Positions 25,406 through 34,459 of a stretch of DNA of 64,000 nucleotides are shown here, piece by piece. Numbering within the stretch: the stretch's first letter is position 1; each line of letters opens with the position of its first letter. The stretch covers positions 1 to 64,000 of the forward strand of contig NZ_JASISZ010000004.1 in NCBI RefSeq assembly GCF_030063355.1, read 5' to 3'. The position numbers and the translations under genes are program-made. The DNA is from Streptomyces sp. PH10-H1 (GTDB lineage Bacteria; Actinomycetota; Actinomycetes; Streptomycetales; Streptomycetaceae). Below the pieces are notes generated by a model. The model worked only from the letters and a program-made list of their open reading frames with translations, had not been told where the DNA came from and ran no database searches.

Positions 25406-26140
25406 ATGGCATGGCATGGGGAGCTGCTGGTCGGCTTCGACCTGGAGACGACGGGGACGGACCCGCACGAGGCGCGGATCGTCACGGCCGCTGTCACCGA
25501 GGTCAAGGGCGGTGAGCCGGTACGGCACCGGGAGTGGCTCGTCGATCCCGGCATGCCCATTCCCGAGGGCGCGACCGCGATCCACGGCATAACGACCGAA
25601 CGGGCCGTGGCCGAGGGCCGCCCCGCCCGGGCGGCCGTCGCCGAGATCGCCCGCGCGCTGCGTGAGTACTGGGCGGCCGGCGTGCCGGTCGTCGTCTACA
25701 ACGCCCCCTTCGACCTGAGCCTGCTCGCCGCCGAACTGCTGCGCCATGAGCTGCCCGTCCTGGGCGCAGCCCCCGGCCCGGCCGTGGGACCGGTCCTTGA
25801 CCCGCTGGTCATGGACCGGGCGCTGGACAAGTACCGCAAGGGCAAGCGCAATCTGGAGGCCGCCTGCGCGGTGTACGGAGTCGTGCTCGACGACGCGCAC
25901 GAGGCGGGAGCCGACGCCCTGGCCGCCGTCCGGGTCGCCTGTGCGCTGGGCGCGCGGTACGCCGAGGCGGGTGAAGCCGACCTCTGGGATCTGCACCGCT
26001 CACAGATCCGCTGGTACACCGACTGGGCCACCGGCTACCAGAAGTGGCTCCGCCGCGACCGCGACCCGGCGGCCGTCGTGGACGCGTCGTGGCCGCTGCG
26101 GCTGGACGGACTGCTCCCCCGTCAGCGCAGTGCGCCGTGA
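25406..26140 (+). CDS. DnaQ-like 3'-5' exonuclease
   Basis: The 244-residue protein has the DEDD exonuclease fold: Exo I VGFDLETTGTDP, Exo II VVVYNAPFDLSLLAAEL, and Exo III DDAHEAGADALAAVRV with the terminal HxAGxD-like Asp. It is like the epsilon proofreading family but lacks other polymerase domains. The ATG at 25406 follows GGGAGG by seven bases. The next feature is a perfect palindrome convergent with the phosphotransferase gene. The substrate (single-stranded DNA or RNA) is unknown. Confidence 0.88.
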   Translation: MAWHGELLVGFDLETTGTDPHEARIVTAAVTEVKGGEPVRHREWLVDPGMPIPEGATAIHGITTERAVAEGRPARAAVAEIARALREYWAAGVPVVVYNAPFDLSLLAAELLRHELPVLGAAPGPAVGPVLDPLVMDRALDKYRKGKRNLEAACAVYGVVLDDAHEAGADALAAVRVACALGARYAEAGEADLWDLHRSQIRWYTDWATGYQKWLRRDRDPAAVVDASWPLRLDGLLPRQRSAP

Positions 26141-26178
26141 CCGGCGGTTCACGGGGGTACGCGTCCTCCGGCCGCGCC

Positions 26179-26228
26179 GTCCTCAAGCGCTGGACGGGCT
26201 GAAATCAGCCCGTCCAGCGCTTGAGGAC
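26179..26228. terminator. Perfect 24-bp palindrome, bidirectional terminator
   Basis: Arms of 24 bases flank a 2-base AA centre. It lies between the exonuclease gene (plus, ends 26140) and the phosphotransferase gene (minus, ends 26254). The inner half GACGGGCTGA matches the hairpin at 15357-15402 and the left flank at 26157-26184 matches 14386-14413. Confidence 0.75.
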
Positions 26229-26253
26229 AACGCGCCGCCGGGGGCGCCGCCGC

Positions 26254-27159
26254 TCAGAACGGGTACCAGCGCACCGTTGGATCGCCGTCCCGCAGGGACG
26301 CCACGCGGCGGCGGAACTCCGCGAGGGCCGCCGGGTTCGCGGGCGCGTGCTGGGCGACCCAGGCGCAGCTCGCCGTCTCCCGCGCGCCGCGCAGCACGGC
26401 GCAGCCGTCCCACTCGCGGACGTCCCAGCCGTACGCCGCCGTGAAGGCGTCATAGGCGGCCGGGTCGGGCCCGTAGCGGTCCCGGCTGAGCGCCATCACC
26501 ACCAGGTCGTGCTCGCGCAGATCGGTGGAGAAGGTCTCCAGGTCCACCAGCACCGGTCCGTCCGGACCGACCTGGACATTGCGGGGCAGCGCGTCGCCGT
26601 GGATCGGACCGCGCGGCAGCCGCGGCGTCAGCTCGGCCGCGGCCGAGGCGAAGCCGTCCCGCCGGCCGCGCAGATACGCGGCGTCCGCCGGATCGATCGC
26701 CCCGCCCGCCAGCCGCAGCCAGCGCTCCACCCCGCCCAGCAGGTCGCGCGGCGGCAGCGTAAAATCCGGCGGCTCCGGCAGGGCGTGCACGAGCCGCAGC
26801 AGTGCGGCGAGGTCGGCGGGCCCGGCGGGGCGTACCGGCTCGGGCAGTTGATCCCAGTACGTGACGGGATGTCCGTCGACCAGCCGCGCCCGCGGCTCGG
26901 CCGCCCGGACGGCCGGCACACCGTGCTCCGCCAGCCAGCCGGCGATCAGCACCTCGAGCCCGGCGCGCTCCAGCAGTTCGGCACTGCGGCCGATCTTGAC
27001 GACCAGGCCGCCCACGGCGAACACCGCGTTCTCGCCCAGCGCCAGCAACCGCGCCCCGCCGGCGGCGTCCGTGGCCGCCGCGAGGATCGTGCGTGCCCGC
27101 TCCTCCGTGAACGCCGCGCCGACCGCACCCGCCGTACCGGCCGTGCCTGAGTTCCCCAC
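26254..27159 (-). CDS. Aminoglycoside phosphotransferase-like kinase
   Basis: The 301-residue protein has the kinase-like fold of the APH family: LGENAVFAVGGLVVKIGR with the ATP Lys, the catalytic loop PIHGDALPRNVQV (HGD-x4-N), and the metal site VLVDLETF. The family phosphorylates aminoglycosides, choline, homoserine, fructosamine and others. Nothing ties this one to resistance, so a small-molecule kinase is the safe call. The GTG start at 27159 follows GGAGGG by six bases. Confidence 0.85.
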   Translation of the reverse strand: MGNSGTAGTAGAVGAAFTEERARTILAAATDAAGGARLLALGENAVFAVGGLVVKIGRSAELLERAGLEVLIAGWLAEHGVPAVRAAEPRARLVDGHPVTYWDQLPEPVRPAGPADLAALLRLVHALPEPPDFTLPPRDLLGGVERWLRLAGGAIDPADAAYLRGRRDGFASAAAELTPRLPRGPIHGDALPRNVQVGPDGPVLVDLETFSTDLREHDLVVMALSRDRYGPDPAAYDAFTAAYGWDVREWDGCAVLRGARETASCAWVAQHAPANPAALAEFRRRVASLRDGDPTVRWYPF

Positions 27160-27224
27160 GACTGCCCTCCGCCGTTCCCCGTTCGAGTGATCACCGACAG
27201 TCTCCCACCTGCCCGGAAACGGTC

Positions 27225-27360
27225 TCGTCGGCGTTGCGGTCGGTGCGGGGGCTGAGCGGGGACAACGCGGTTCAGGACTGGGCGGGTCTGGCGGGGGACG
27301 CGTACCGGGAGCAGTTCGGTGATCTGCCCAATGAACTGAGCAAGTTGGAGAAGTCCTACC
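27225..27360 (+). pseudogene. Fragment of a polymorphic-toxin N-terminal domain
   Basis: The codons read NAVQDWAGLAGDAYREQFGD and LPNELSKLEKSYRLA. This resembles the WXG-like helical N-terminal domain of large streptomycete polymorphic toxins thought to be exported by a type VII-like system. Only about 45 residues remain, with no toxin C-terminus and no obvious start. Confidence 0.55.
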
Positions 27361-27389
27361 GGCTGGCCCCGGGGGCCAGGAGACAAACA

Positions 27390-27670
27390 ATGGACCTGAC
27401 GTCCACGGTGTCCGCGCTCCCGGGCGCCACCCCGATCGAAGGGCTCCCGGACGCCTGGCACTGGTCGCGAGCGGTCTCAACGACGACATGAGCTGCCTGA
27501 TCGAGTACCGCGAGGGCGGGCCGCACGCCCACTTCCAGGCCCGGGTACCTGCCCCGTTCGCGATGTACGGCCACGACCTCGCGGCCGAGGTCGTCAAGAG
27601 CTGGGCCCGAGAGGACGGCTACTGGTGCGATGCCCTGCCGTGGACACCGTATCCACCCGGCAAGGCGTAA
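27390..27670 (+). pseudogene. Small immunity-like gene, frameshifted
   Basis: From ATG 27390 the protein reads LPGATPIEGLPDAWHWSR and is then out of frame near 27470. The second frame continues GLNDDMSCLIEYREGGPHAH, FQARVPAPFAMYGHDLAAEV and ends CDALPWTPYPPGKA. The two parts together make about 90 residues, a size common for toxin immunity proteins. No family is recognised. The immunity idea comes from its position right after a toxin fragment. An alternative is a 60-residue protein from ATG 27488. Confidence 0.4.
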
Positions 27671-28322
27671 TGCGGCGGCGCCCCGTCGTGGATCTGTCGC
27701 AGGCCAGTCTGACGGCGGGTCTGACGCGGAACGTCCCCGAACTGTTGCGGAGCAAGCTTTCGGCCCATCGCGCCGATGTCCGGCACGGTGACCGGTTCCT
27801 GCCCGGCGGCGGTGTGCAGTTCGCCTTCCTCGGCGGGAACAGCCTGGGGACATCACCGATCTGAGGGAGCACCAGGCGTTCATCGCGTCGCTGGCGGCGG
27901 CCCTGGCCCCCGGCGGTGTGCTGGTCTTCGACTACGTCGGCGACCGCTACCTCAGGGGCGCGGACGATGCCCCCACCGAGTGGCCGGAGATCTACCACGC
28001 CGATGACGGGGACATCTCGGTGATCGACTGGAGAACCCAGAGGGACAGTCCCGTACCCGGCACCGAGATGTCGGTCCTCCGGTTCACCGCGGAGGTGTGC
28101 GACGCGCGAACCGGCGAGGTGGTCGTCGAGGCCCACGCCTACAGCAAGCTGATCGTGCCCGACGCGCTCCGGGTCCAGCAGTTCGCCGACGCCGGGCTGG
28201 AGCTCACCAATGTCGGCAGCGCGGCCGACCTCTCGCCCTACCACCGGTCCAGGATCGCCGAGAGAGGCGATCTGGGGATGCTGGGCGAGCCCGACTGCTT
28301 CTACCGAGCCGTCAAAGGGTGA
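27671..28322 (+). pseudogene. SAM-dependent methyltransferase, truncated and frameshifted
   Basis: The first frame contains VRHGDRFLPGGGVQFAFLGG and NSLG, then a missing G near 27850 shifts to a frame reading DITDLREHQAFIASLAAALA, PGGVLVFDYVGDRYL and so on to SPYHRSRIAERGDLG and CFYRAVKG. The ALAPGGVLVFD strand is typical of class I methyltransferases. The SAM-binding D-x-GxGxG region is missing, replaced by VVDLSQAS, so the gene is broken at both ends. Confidence 0.65.
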
Positions 28323-28561
28323 GCCCGACCGGCTCTGCCTTCCGTGTCCTGGACGAACGGTCTCCCATGGACGGAGCAGCCGCGATCGCCCTGGGCTACG
28401 GCAGCCTGTACAACCACTCCGCCCTGCCCCGGGCGCGGTACCACAAGAACTTCCCCGCGGGCGTCGTCGAATTCGTCGCCGCCCACGACATCGCAGCAGG
28501 GTGCGAGATCACCGTCGACTACACCGACGGCGGCACGAACGAGCTGTGGTTCCCGCAGTGA
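28323..28561 (+). pseudogene. SET-domain methyltransferase fragment
   Basis: The codons ALGYGSLYNHSALPRARYHK, EFVAAHDIAAGCEITVDYTD and GGTNELWFPQ match the C-terminal core of small bacterial SET proteins: NHS, then EITVDY as the substrate-binding region. The N-terminal half with the SAM site is absent. It starts right after the methyltransferase stop. An ATG at 28367 would give 64 residues, but a catalytically complete SET needs more. Confidence 0.6.
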
Positions 28562-28657
28562 CAGCCCCGGACTCCACTCCCGACCCGCGCCGACCGCGCC
28601 GCCGGGGCAACTCCGACGGATCACGCGGCTGCCTCACGATGATCCGCCGGACCGGCC

Positions 28658-28954
28658 CTAGCGGGTCACCACGTTGAACACCGGGTAGATCTTCGGCGTC
28701 ACGTCCGCGACGCCGATCTCTCGCAGGATCGGAATGATGATCTCGCCGAACTTCTGGAATGCCTCCTCGGACTCCCAGACGTCGGCGACGAACCAGCCGT
28801 TGGGAGTGGGGGCGGACGTGTGCGAGATGAGACCGGGCACCGGCCAGTCGGCGAGGCTCTTGGCCGGGCCACGCCCGCCGGTCACCTTGTCCGCGGACTG
28901 CTCGTACTGGGCCTGGGTCATCCCCGGCATTTCGAAAATCGCGACGATCGCCAT
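28658..28954 (-). CDS. Small protein, possible dimeric alpha-beta barrel
   Basis: The 98-residue protein reads AIVAIFEMPGMTQAQYEQSA, GLISHTSAPTPNGWFVADVW and ESEEAFQKFGE. This pattern resembles the antibiotic-biosynthesis monooxygenase or dimeric ferredoxin-like families, where a conserved Trp or His lies near the middle. AAAGGAG six bases before the ATG marks a well-expressed gene. Function unknown. Confidence 0.65.
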   Translation of the reverse strand: MAIVAIFEMPGMTQAQYEQSADKVTGGRGPAKSLADWPVPGLISHTSAPTPNGWFVADVWESEEAFQKFGEIIIPILREIGVADVTPKIYPVFNVVTR

Positions 28955-29051
28955 GCTGAGCTCCTTTGCAGGAAGGTACAGGGTCCGGCCCAGTCGACCA
29001 TCGTGGAGGGCCGTCCGCGCGGTGGCCTGAGCCGGTGGGGTGACGGCATGC

Positions 29052-29088
29052 GTCGGCCCGGTCTCCCCCCGTGAGAGACCGGGCCGAC
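29052..29088 (-). terminator. 14-bp stem-loop terminator of the MMPL gene
   Basis: GTCGGCCCGGTCTC at 29052-29065 pairs perfectly with 29075-29088, with a 9-base loop. It lies 16-53 bases after the stop of the minus-strand exporter gene (29105). No U-run follows, as usual in this GC range. Confidence 0.65.
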
Positions 29089-29104
29089 TGCTGGTGGGAG
29101 CCGG

Positions 29105-31387
29105 TCAGACGCGGGCCGCGTCCGACGCCTCGGCGGGGCGGGTGGCCTCGACGGGTGCCGCGGGCGGGGCCAGTACGGCCTCGTCGTGGGTCATGTCCGG
29201 GAGCCAGCCGAGCCACTTGGGCAGGTACCAGTTGCGCTCGCCGAGCAGTGCCATGACGGCGGGGAGCAGTACCCCACGGATGACGGTCGCGTCGATGAGG
29301 ACGGCCACCGCCAGGCCGACGCCCATCTGCTTCATGCTCTGCATGGAGAGCGTTCCGAAGATGGCGAACACCGCGACCATGATGACTGCCGCGCTGGTGA
29401 CGACGCCTGCCGTGGTGGTGATGCCCTGCTGGATGGCGTTCTGGGTGCTGAGGCCGCGCATCTTGGCCTCACGGATCCGGGAGACCACGAACACGTGGTA
29501 GTCCATGCTCAGCCCGAAGAGGATCACGAAGAGGAAGAGCGGCAGCCAGGCGACGACCGCGCCGGTGCCCGTCGCCCCCACCAGTCCCGCGCCCCAGCCG
29601 TGCTGGAAGACGGCGGAGAGGACACCGTAGGCCGCGCCCACCGACAGCAGGTTGAGGACGATGGAGGTGGCCGCGATGGTGAGGGAGCGGAAGGAGAGCA
29701 GCATCAGGACGAAGGCGAAGACGATCACGAAGGCGAAGACCGGCGGGACGCTGCTCGTGATCTTGTTGGTGAAGTCCATCGAGCCGGCCGTCTGACCGGT
29801 GATCGGCGCTTCGAGCCCTTCGACCTTGCCGAGCGTGTCGGGGCGTACCTCGTCACGCAGTTGGACGAGCCCGGCTTCGGCCTTGGCCTTGTCCGTGCCG
29901 CCCGCCAGCGGGACGTTGATCTGCGCGATGTTCTCCTTGGCGTGGACGGTCACGGTGACCGGTCCCTTGCTGGCGCCCTTGGCGACGGCCTCGGCGCGGA
30001 AGTCCTCGATCGCCTGCTTGACGGGCGCGGCGTTGATGTCGGCGGCCTTGACGACCACATGGGCCGGGTCGGGGCCGCCGGGGAACGCCTCGTTGATGCG
30101 GTCGTAGGTCTGGATGATCGGCAGACCGTTGCCGAGCTCCTGGTTCATGGTGAGGTTCGCGGTGTGCATCCCGAGCGCCGGGGAGGCGATGAGGACGAGC
30201 GCGCCGCCCGCGATGATGGTTGCGGTCTTCGGGTTGCGCAGCACCGGGGTGAGGACGGTGGTCCAGAAGCGGCTGTCGCTGTTGCCGCCGCGCTTGGCGG
30301 TGTTCTTCGCGGCCCGGTTGAGGAAGGGTATACGGCCCTTCTCGACACGGTGGCCGAGCAGCGAGAGCAGGGCGGGAAGGACGGTCACCGAGCCGAACAT
30401 GGCGACCGCGACGACCATCATGGTGGCCACGCCCATCGCCTTGAAGTCCGCGATGCCGGTGAAGAGCATGCCGGCCATGGCGACGATCACGGTGATGCCG
30501 GAGATCAGGATCGCGCGGCCGGACGTCGCCGAGGCGATCTTGATGGCGGTCTGCGCGTCGTGTCCCGCCGCCCGCTCCTCACGCTCGCGGCGCAGGTAGA
30601 ACAGGCAGTAGTCGACGCCGACGGCCAGACCGACCAGCAGCATGACCGAGTTGGCGGTGTCGCTCATGGGCACCAGGTGGCTGATGACGGCGACCAGGCC
30701 GGTGGTCGCCACGAAGGCGGTCACGGCGAGGAGGACCGGCAGCAGGGCCGCGACCAGCGCGCCGAAGGCGATCAGCAGGATGCCGAGGGCGACCGGGACC
30801 GCGGAGAGCTCGGCGGTCTTGAAGTCGTTGCCGAAGGCGTCACCGAGGACCTTCTGGGAGCTCGCGTCGCCGAACTCCTCGATCCGCAGGTCCTGGTGCT
30901 TGGACTGGATTCCCGACACCGCGTCGGTGACGGGCGTGACACGGTCCTTGGCGGTCTTGATGTCACCGGTCATCTCGAACCGCACCAGCGCCGAACGCTG
31001 GTCGGGGGAGATCGCCTTGGTGTCGTAGGGCGACATGATGTTCTGGGTCTGGCCGCTGCCCTTGACCGCCGCTATGACGTTGTCCACGGCGGTGTGGAAC
31101 GCGGGGTCCGCGACCGTGCCGCCCGGGGTCTTGACCTGGATGAGCACCATCTCGCCCGCGGCGCCCTTGAGGCCCGCGTCGTCGATGATCCCCGCTGCCT
31201 GGCTAACCTCGCCCGGGAGCCCCTGCTCCTGGGTGGAGTCCACGCGCCCGGCCATCTGTCCGACGGCCAGCGCGAGGACGACGAACACCAGCCAGCCGAT
31301 CACCGCCGTCCATCGGTGACGGGCGCTCCAGCCCCCCATTGCCGCAGCGATTCCCATCTTGCTGCCGTGTGCGCGTACGCGACTCAC
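29105..31387 (-). CDS. MMPL-family RND transporter
   Basis: The 760-residue protein begins AAAMGGWSARHRWTAVIGWL and has two blocks of six transmembrane helices, each preceded by a large exported domain, with the conserved inner-membrane motifs VGVDYCLFYLRREREE and LFVILFGLSMDYHVFVVSRI. MMPL proteins export lipids, siderophores or drugs, driven by the proton gradient. The GTG start follows GAGGGGGAACC. It stands alone: no adjacent TetR gene or acyltransferase gives a clue to its substrate. Confidence 0.9.
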   Translation of the reverse strand: MSRVRAHGSKMGIAAAMGGWSARHRWTAVIGWLVFVVLALAVGQMAGRVDSTQEQGLPGEVSQAAGIIDDAGLKGAAGEMVLIQVKTPGGTVADPAFHTAVDNVIAAVKGSGQTQNIMSPYDTKAISPDQRSALVRFEMTGDIKTAKDRVTPVTDAVSGIQSKHQDLRIEEFGDASSQKVLGDAFGNDFKTAELSAVPVALGILLIAFGALVAALLPVLLAVTAFVATTGLVAVISHLVPMSDTANSVMLLVGLAVGVDYCLFYLRREREERAAGHDAQTAIKIASATSGRAILISGITVIVAMAGMLFTGIADFKAMGVATMMVVAVAMFGSVTVLPALLSLLGHRVEKGRIPFLNRAAKNTAKRGGNSDSRFWTTVLTPVLRNPKTATIIAGGALVLIASPALGMHTANLTMNQELGNGLPIIQTYDRINEAFPGGPDPAHVVVKAADINAAPVKQAIEDFRAEAVAKGASKGPVTVTVHAKENIAQINVPLAGGTDKAKAEAGLVQLRDEVRPDTLGKVEGLEAPITGQTAGSMDFTNKITSSVPPVFAFVIVFAFVLMLLSFRSLTIAATSIVLNLLSVGAAYGVLSAVFQHGWGAGLVGATGTGAVVAWLPLFLFVILFGLSMDYHVFVVSRIREAKMRGLSTQNAIQQGITTTAGVVTSAAVIMVAVFAIFGTLSMQSMKQMGVGLAVAVLIDATVIRGVLLPAVMALLGERNWYLPKWLGWLPDMTHDEAVLAPPAAPVEATRPAEASDAARV

Positions 31388-31580
31388 GGTTCCCCCTCGT
31401 CATTGCAGCGGTACGGCACCGCTTGCTTCGCCTATGACGCTATGGGTCGCGGGCACGTCAACCCATCAGGCTTCCAGGTGACTTGATGGTGGGGGCTCTC
31501 CCCCCTTGGGGTGAGGCCAGCCCCACCCCCGGAGGATTCCGGTCCCTTACACGTATAAAGATCGCCTAAGGAAACGATCT

Positions 31581-31671
31581 GCCAGTGGTCCGATGAATCA
31601 GCCGATTTTGGCGCGCCGGGGCGCCGTTTCCGGGGAATTCCTTGACCGTGTCATGCCAGTGGTCGTATGTT
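31581..31671 (+). promoter_or_regulatory. Promoter with a repeated 11-bp operator candidate
   Basis: TTGACC (31642-31647) and TATGTT (31666-31671) are separated by 18 bases, 36 bases before the ATG at 31708. TGCCAGTGGTC lies inside the spacer at 31654-31664 and again at 31581-31591, 73 bp upstream. Seven helical turns is about 73 bp, so two bound proteins could face each other and loop. Repression by a GntR- or LacI-type protein is an inference. Confidence 0.5.
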
Positions 31672-31707
31672 TCCGGCACCTACGAGGCTGATCCCACGGG
31701 AGGGAAC

Positions 31708-34386
31708 ATGCCCGCACCCCTGAGGCCCGTCCGCCGCCGAGCCGCGGCCGTACTCGCCGTACTGGCCGCGACCGCGACCGCTCTCACCACCACCGGCATT
31801 CCGGCGGCAGGAGCCGCCGGAGCCACCGGATTATTCGGAGCCGAACACCGTGCCGCGTCGAGCGCCGCGTCCAGTGCCGCCGATGTCTATCTCTCCCCGG
31901 ATGGTGACGACCACGCCTCCGGCACCGCCGAGCAACCGGTCCGCACCCTTGAACACGCCCGCGACCTCGTCCGCGCCCGGACGGGACACCTCACCGCCGA
32001 CCTCACCGTCCATCTGGCCCCCGGCACCTACCGGCAGTCCGAGCCCCTCGTGCTCGACGCCCGCGACTCCGGCGGCAACGGTCACCGGGTCGTCTGGGAC
32101 GGCGCCGGCTCCGCCGTCGTCAGCGGCGGCCGTCAGGTGACCGGCTGGCAGCAGGTCGCCGCCCGCCCCGGCCTGTGGGCCGCGCCCGCGCCCAGTGGGC
32201 TGGCCGACACCCGGCAGCTGTACGTCGACGGGGTGCGCGCGCAGCGTGCCCGCGGCGAGGTTCCGGTGGATCTCACCGTCACCTCCACCGGATACACGGC
32301 CTCCGCGGGCACCCTCGCCACCTGGCGGAACATCGGCGACGCCGAGTTCGTCTACACCAGCGGCGAGACGCTGTGGAACATCGCCCGCAACGGCCTCGGC
32401 CAGTGGACCGAGCCGCGTTGCCCCATCGCCTCCGCCACCGGCACCACGATCACCATGGCCCAGCCCTGCAGGGACAATTCCAACAAGCGGGTGGAATTCC
32501 CCGACATCCCCGGCCGTACCGTCAGCATGGTCGGCCCGGGCAAGCTCACCAACAGCGGGCACGCCTCCTATGTCGAGAACGCCTACGAACTGCTCGACCA
32601 GCCCGGCGAGTGGTATTTCGACCGGTCCGCCCACACCGTCTACTACCTGCCGCGCCCGGGTGAGGACCTGCGGAACGCCGACGTCGAGGCGCCGGTCGCG
32701 CAGAAGCTCATCGACGGCGGCGGCACGGCCGCCGCGCCGCTGCACGATGTCACCTTCCGCGGCCTGCAGTTCAGCTACGCGACCTGGCTGACCCCCTCGT
32801 CACCCGGGGGCTTCTCCGAGATCCAGGCCGGTTACACCATCACCGGGCCGACCGGCTGGGCCACCCAGGGCCTGTGCCACTTCGTCGCGGGCGGCACCTG
32901 CCCGTTCGCCAGCTGGACGAAGATGCCGGGCAACGTCTCGCTCGCGCACAGCCGGAGCATCGACTTCACCAGCGACGTCTTCGCGCATCTCGGCGCCGCC
33001 GGACTGGAGTTGGGCACCGGTACGAAGGACGCCCGGGTCAGCGGCGGCATCTTCACCGACATCTCCGGCAACGGCATGGAGATCGGCGGCGTCGACGGCA
33101 CCGAGCCGGCCAGTGGCGTACAGGTCACCGACAACCATCTCTACGCGCTGCCCCGCGAATTCCACGGCGGCGTCGCCATCGTCAACGGCTACACCCAGCA
33201 CAACACGATCGCCCACAACCAGATCGACCACGTCGGCTACTCCGCGATCTCGATGGGCTGGGGCGGCTGGCCCGACAAGATCGGCTCGCCCGCGACGCCC
33301 AACCCCAGCCACGACAACGCCGTACGCGACAACCTCATCTTCGACTACATGCAGATGCTGGACGACGGCGGCGGCATCTACACCCAGGGCCTGACCGGCA
33401 CGTCGATGGCCGACGGCGAGAAGGTCACCGGCAACGTCATCCACGGGCAGTGGGGCCTCGGCAAGAGCGTCTACACCGACAACGGCTGCACCTACGAGAC
33501 CGTCCAGGGCAACGTCCTGTACGGCGCCGCCTACGCCAATGTCGCCAGCCGCCACACCGACTACCGCGATGCGCTCGGCAACAGCGACCCCACCCTCGTC
33601 AAGGACAACTGGTGGGAGGAGGGCAGCGGCGACAGCGACAACAAGGGCCTCGTCACCACCGGCAACCACATCATCGCCGCCCCGTCCGACGCGCCCGCGG
33701 CGATCCTCGGCAACGCGGGCCTCGAACCCGCCTACCGCGGGCTGCTGGACCGGCGGATCGGTGCGCTCGCCGTCCCCGAGGCGCCGTCACGCGTCGGCAC
33801 CGCCACGGCCGGCGCCGGGGCGCTCCAGGTCACCTTCAACCCGACGTTCGCGGACGGCGGTTCGCCGCTGCTGTCCTACACCGCCCATGTCCTCGACGCG
33901 GCCGGGCACCAGGTCACGACCGCGGACATCTCCGCCGCGGACTTCACCGACCGCGCCCATCTGCGGATCGCGGGACTGGACGCCGGCCAGGCGTACACGG
34001 TGACCGTCACGGCCACCAACGCGCAGGGCGCCGGCGCGCCGTCCCTCACCTCCGCACCAGTGAAGCCCGGGCCCGCCACCGTCCTGCCCGCCGCCCCCAG
34101 CGGCGCCAAACTCCGTACCAGTGCCCACGCGGCCACCGTCGCCTGGACCCCGCCCACGGCCATCGGCGACTCCGCCGTCGTCGGTTACCGGATCACCGTC
34201 TCCGACGGCCGCACGATCGACGTCACCGGCCGGGACGCTCTGGTCACCCAGCCGTCCGGCAAGGGCATGTTCCGCGTCATCGGCGGTCTCGCACCGGGCA
34301 CCGCCTACACCGTCACCATCGCGGCCGTCACCGGCGCCGGCACCGGCCCGGAGGTGAAGGTCACCGCCACCACGCCGGCGGCCTGA
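31708..34386 (+). CDS. Secreted right-handed beta-helix protein with Fn3 domains
   Basis: The 892-residue protein has a signal peptide (RRRAAAVLAVLAATATALTT, cut near AAGA), then the pectate-lyase-like start DVYLSPDGDDHASGTAEQPV and RTLEHARDLVRARTGHL. The middle (about 100-660) is parallel-helix-type with repeated short strands such as GGIFTDISGNGMEIGG and VTDNHLYALPREFHGG. The last 220 residues hold two fibronectin type III domains. This layout fits polysaccharide lyases or GH141-like hydrolases; the exact activity is unknown. The ATG at 31708 has GGGAGGGAAC before it. It is controlled by its own promoter and followed by a terminator hairpin. Confidence 0.8.
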   Translation: MPAPLRPVRRRAAAVLAVLAATATALTTTGIPAAGAAGATGLFGAEHRAASSAASSAADVYLSPDGDDHASGTAEQPVRTLEHARDLVRARTGHLTADLTVHLAPGTYRQSEPLVLDARDSGGNGHRVVWDGAGSAVVSGGRQVTGWQQVAARPGLWAAPAPSGLADTRQLYVDGVRAQRARGEVPVDLTVTSTGYTASAGTLATWRNIGDAEFVYTSGETLWNIARNGLGQWTEPRCPIASATGTTITMAQPCRDNSNKRVEFPDIPGRTVSMVGPGKLTNSGHASYVENAYELLDQPGEWYFDRSAHTVYYLPRPGEDLRNADVEAPVAQKLIDGGGTAAAPLHDVTFRGLQFSYATWLTPSSPGGFSEIQAGYTITGPTGWATQGLCHFVAGGTCPFASWTKMPGNVSLAHSRSIDFTSDVFAHLGAAGLELGTGTKDARVSGGIFTDISGNGMEIGGVDGTEPASGVQVTDNHLYALPREFHGGVAIVNGYTQHNTIAHNQIDHVGYSAISMGWGGWPDKIGSPATPNPSHDNAVRDNLIFDYMQMLDDGGGIYTQGLTGTSMADGEKVTGNVIHGQWGLGKSVYTDNGCTYETVQGNVLYGAAYANVASRHTDYRDALGNSDPTLVKDNWWEEGSGDSDNKGLVTTGNHIIAAPSDAPAAILGNAGLEPAYRGLLDRRIGALAVPEAPSRVGTATAGAGALQVTFNPTFADGGSPLLSYTAHVLDAAGHQVTTADISAADFTDRAHLRIAGLDAGQAYTVTVTATNAQGAGAPSLTSAPVKPGPATVLPAAPSGAKLRTSAHAATVAWTPPTAIGDSAVVGYRITVSDGRTIDVTGRDALVTQPSGKGMFRVIGGLAPGTAYTVTIAAVTGAGTGPEVKVTATTPAA

Positions 34387-34400
34387 GCCCCATGAACGAC

Positions 34401-34433
34401 CACCGGCCTGTGCCTCGGAGGCACAGGCCGGTG
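34401..34433. terminator. 14-bp stem-loop between convergent genes
   Basis: CACCGGCCTGTGCC at 34401-34414 pairs perfectly with 34420-34433, with a 5-base loop. It lies 15 bases after the beta-helix gene and 27 before the stop of the minus-strand chelatase gene, so it can end both transcripts. Confidence 0.75.
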
Positions 34434-34459
34434 CGCACGACGTGAGTCCGTCGGCACGG

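Noticed and set aside
29186-31486. A long plus-strand frame opposite the MMPL gene.
   Set aside because: Highly charged Asp/Gly/His/Arg composition typical of antisense frames; MMPL is complete on the other strand.
31456-31490. A possible -35 TTGACG and CCATCA/TGATGG repeat upstream of the MMPL gene.
   Set aside because: No matching -10 at an acceptable distance; arms of six bases 15 apart are common by chance.
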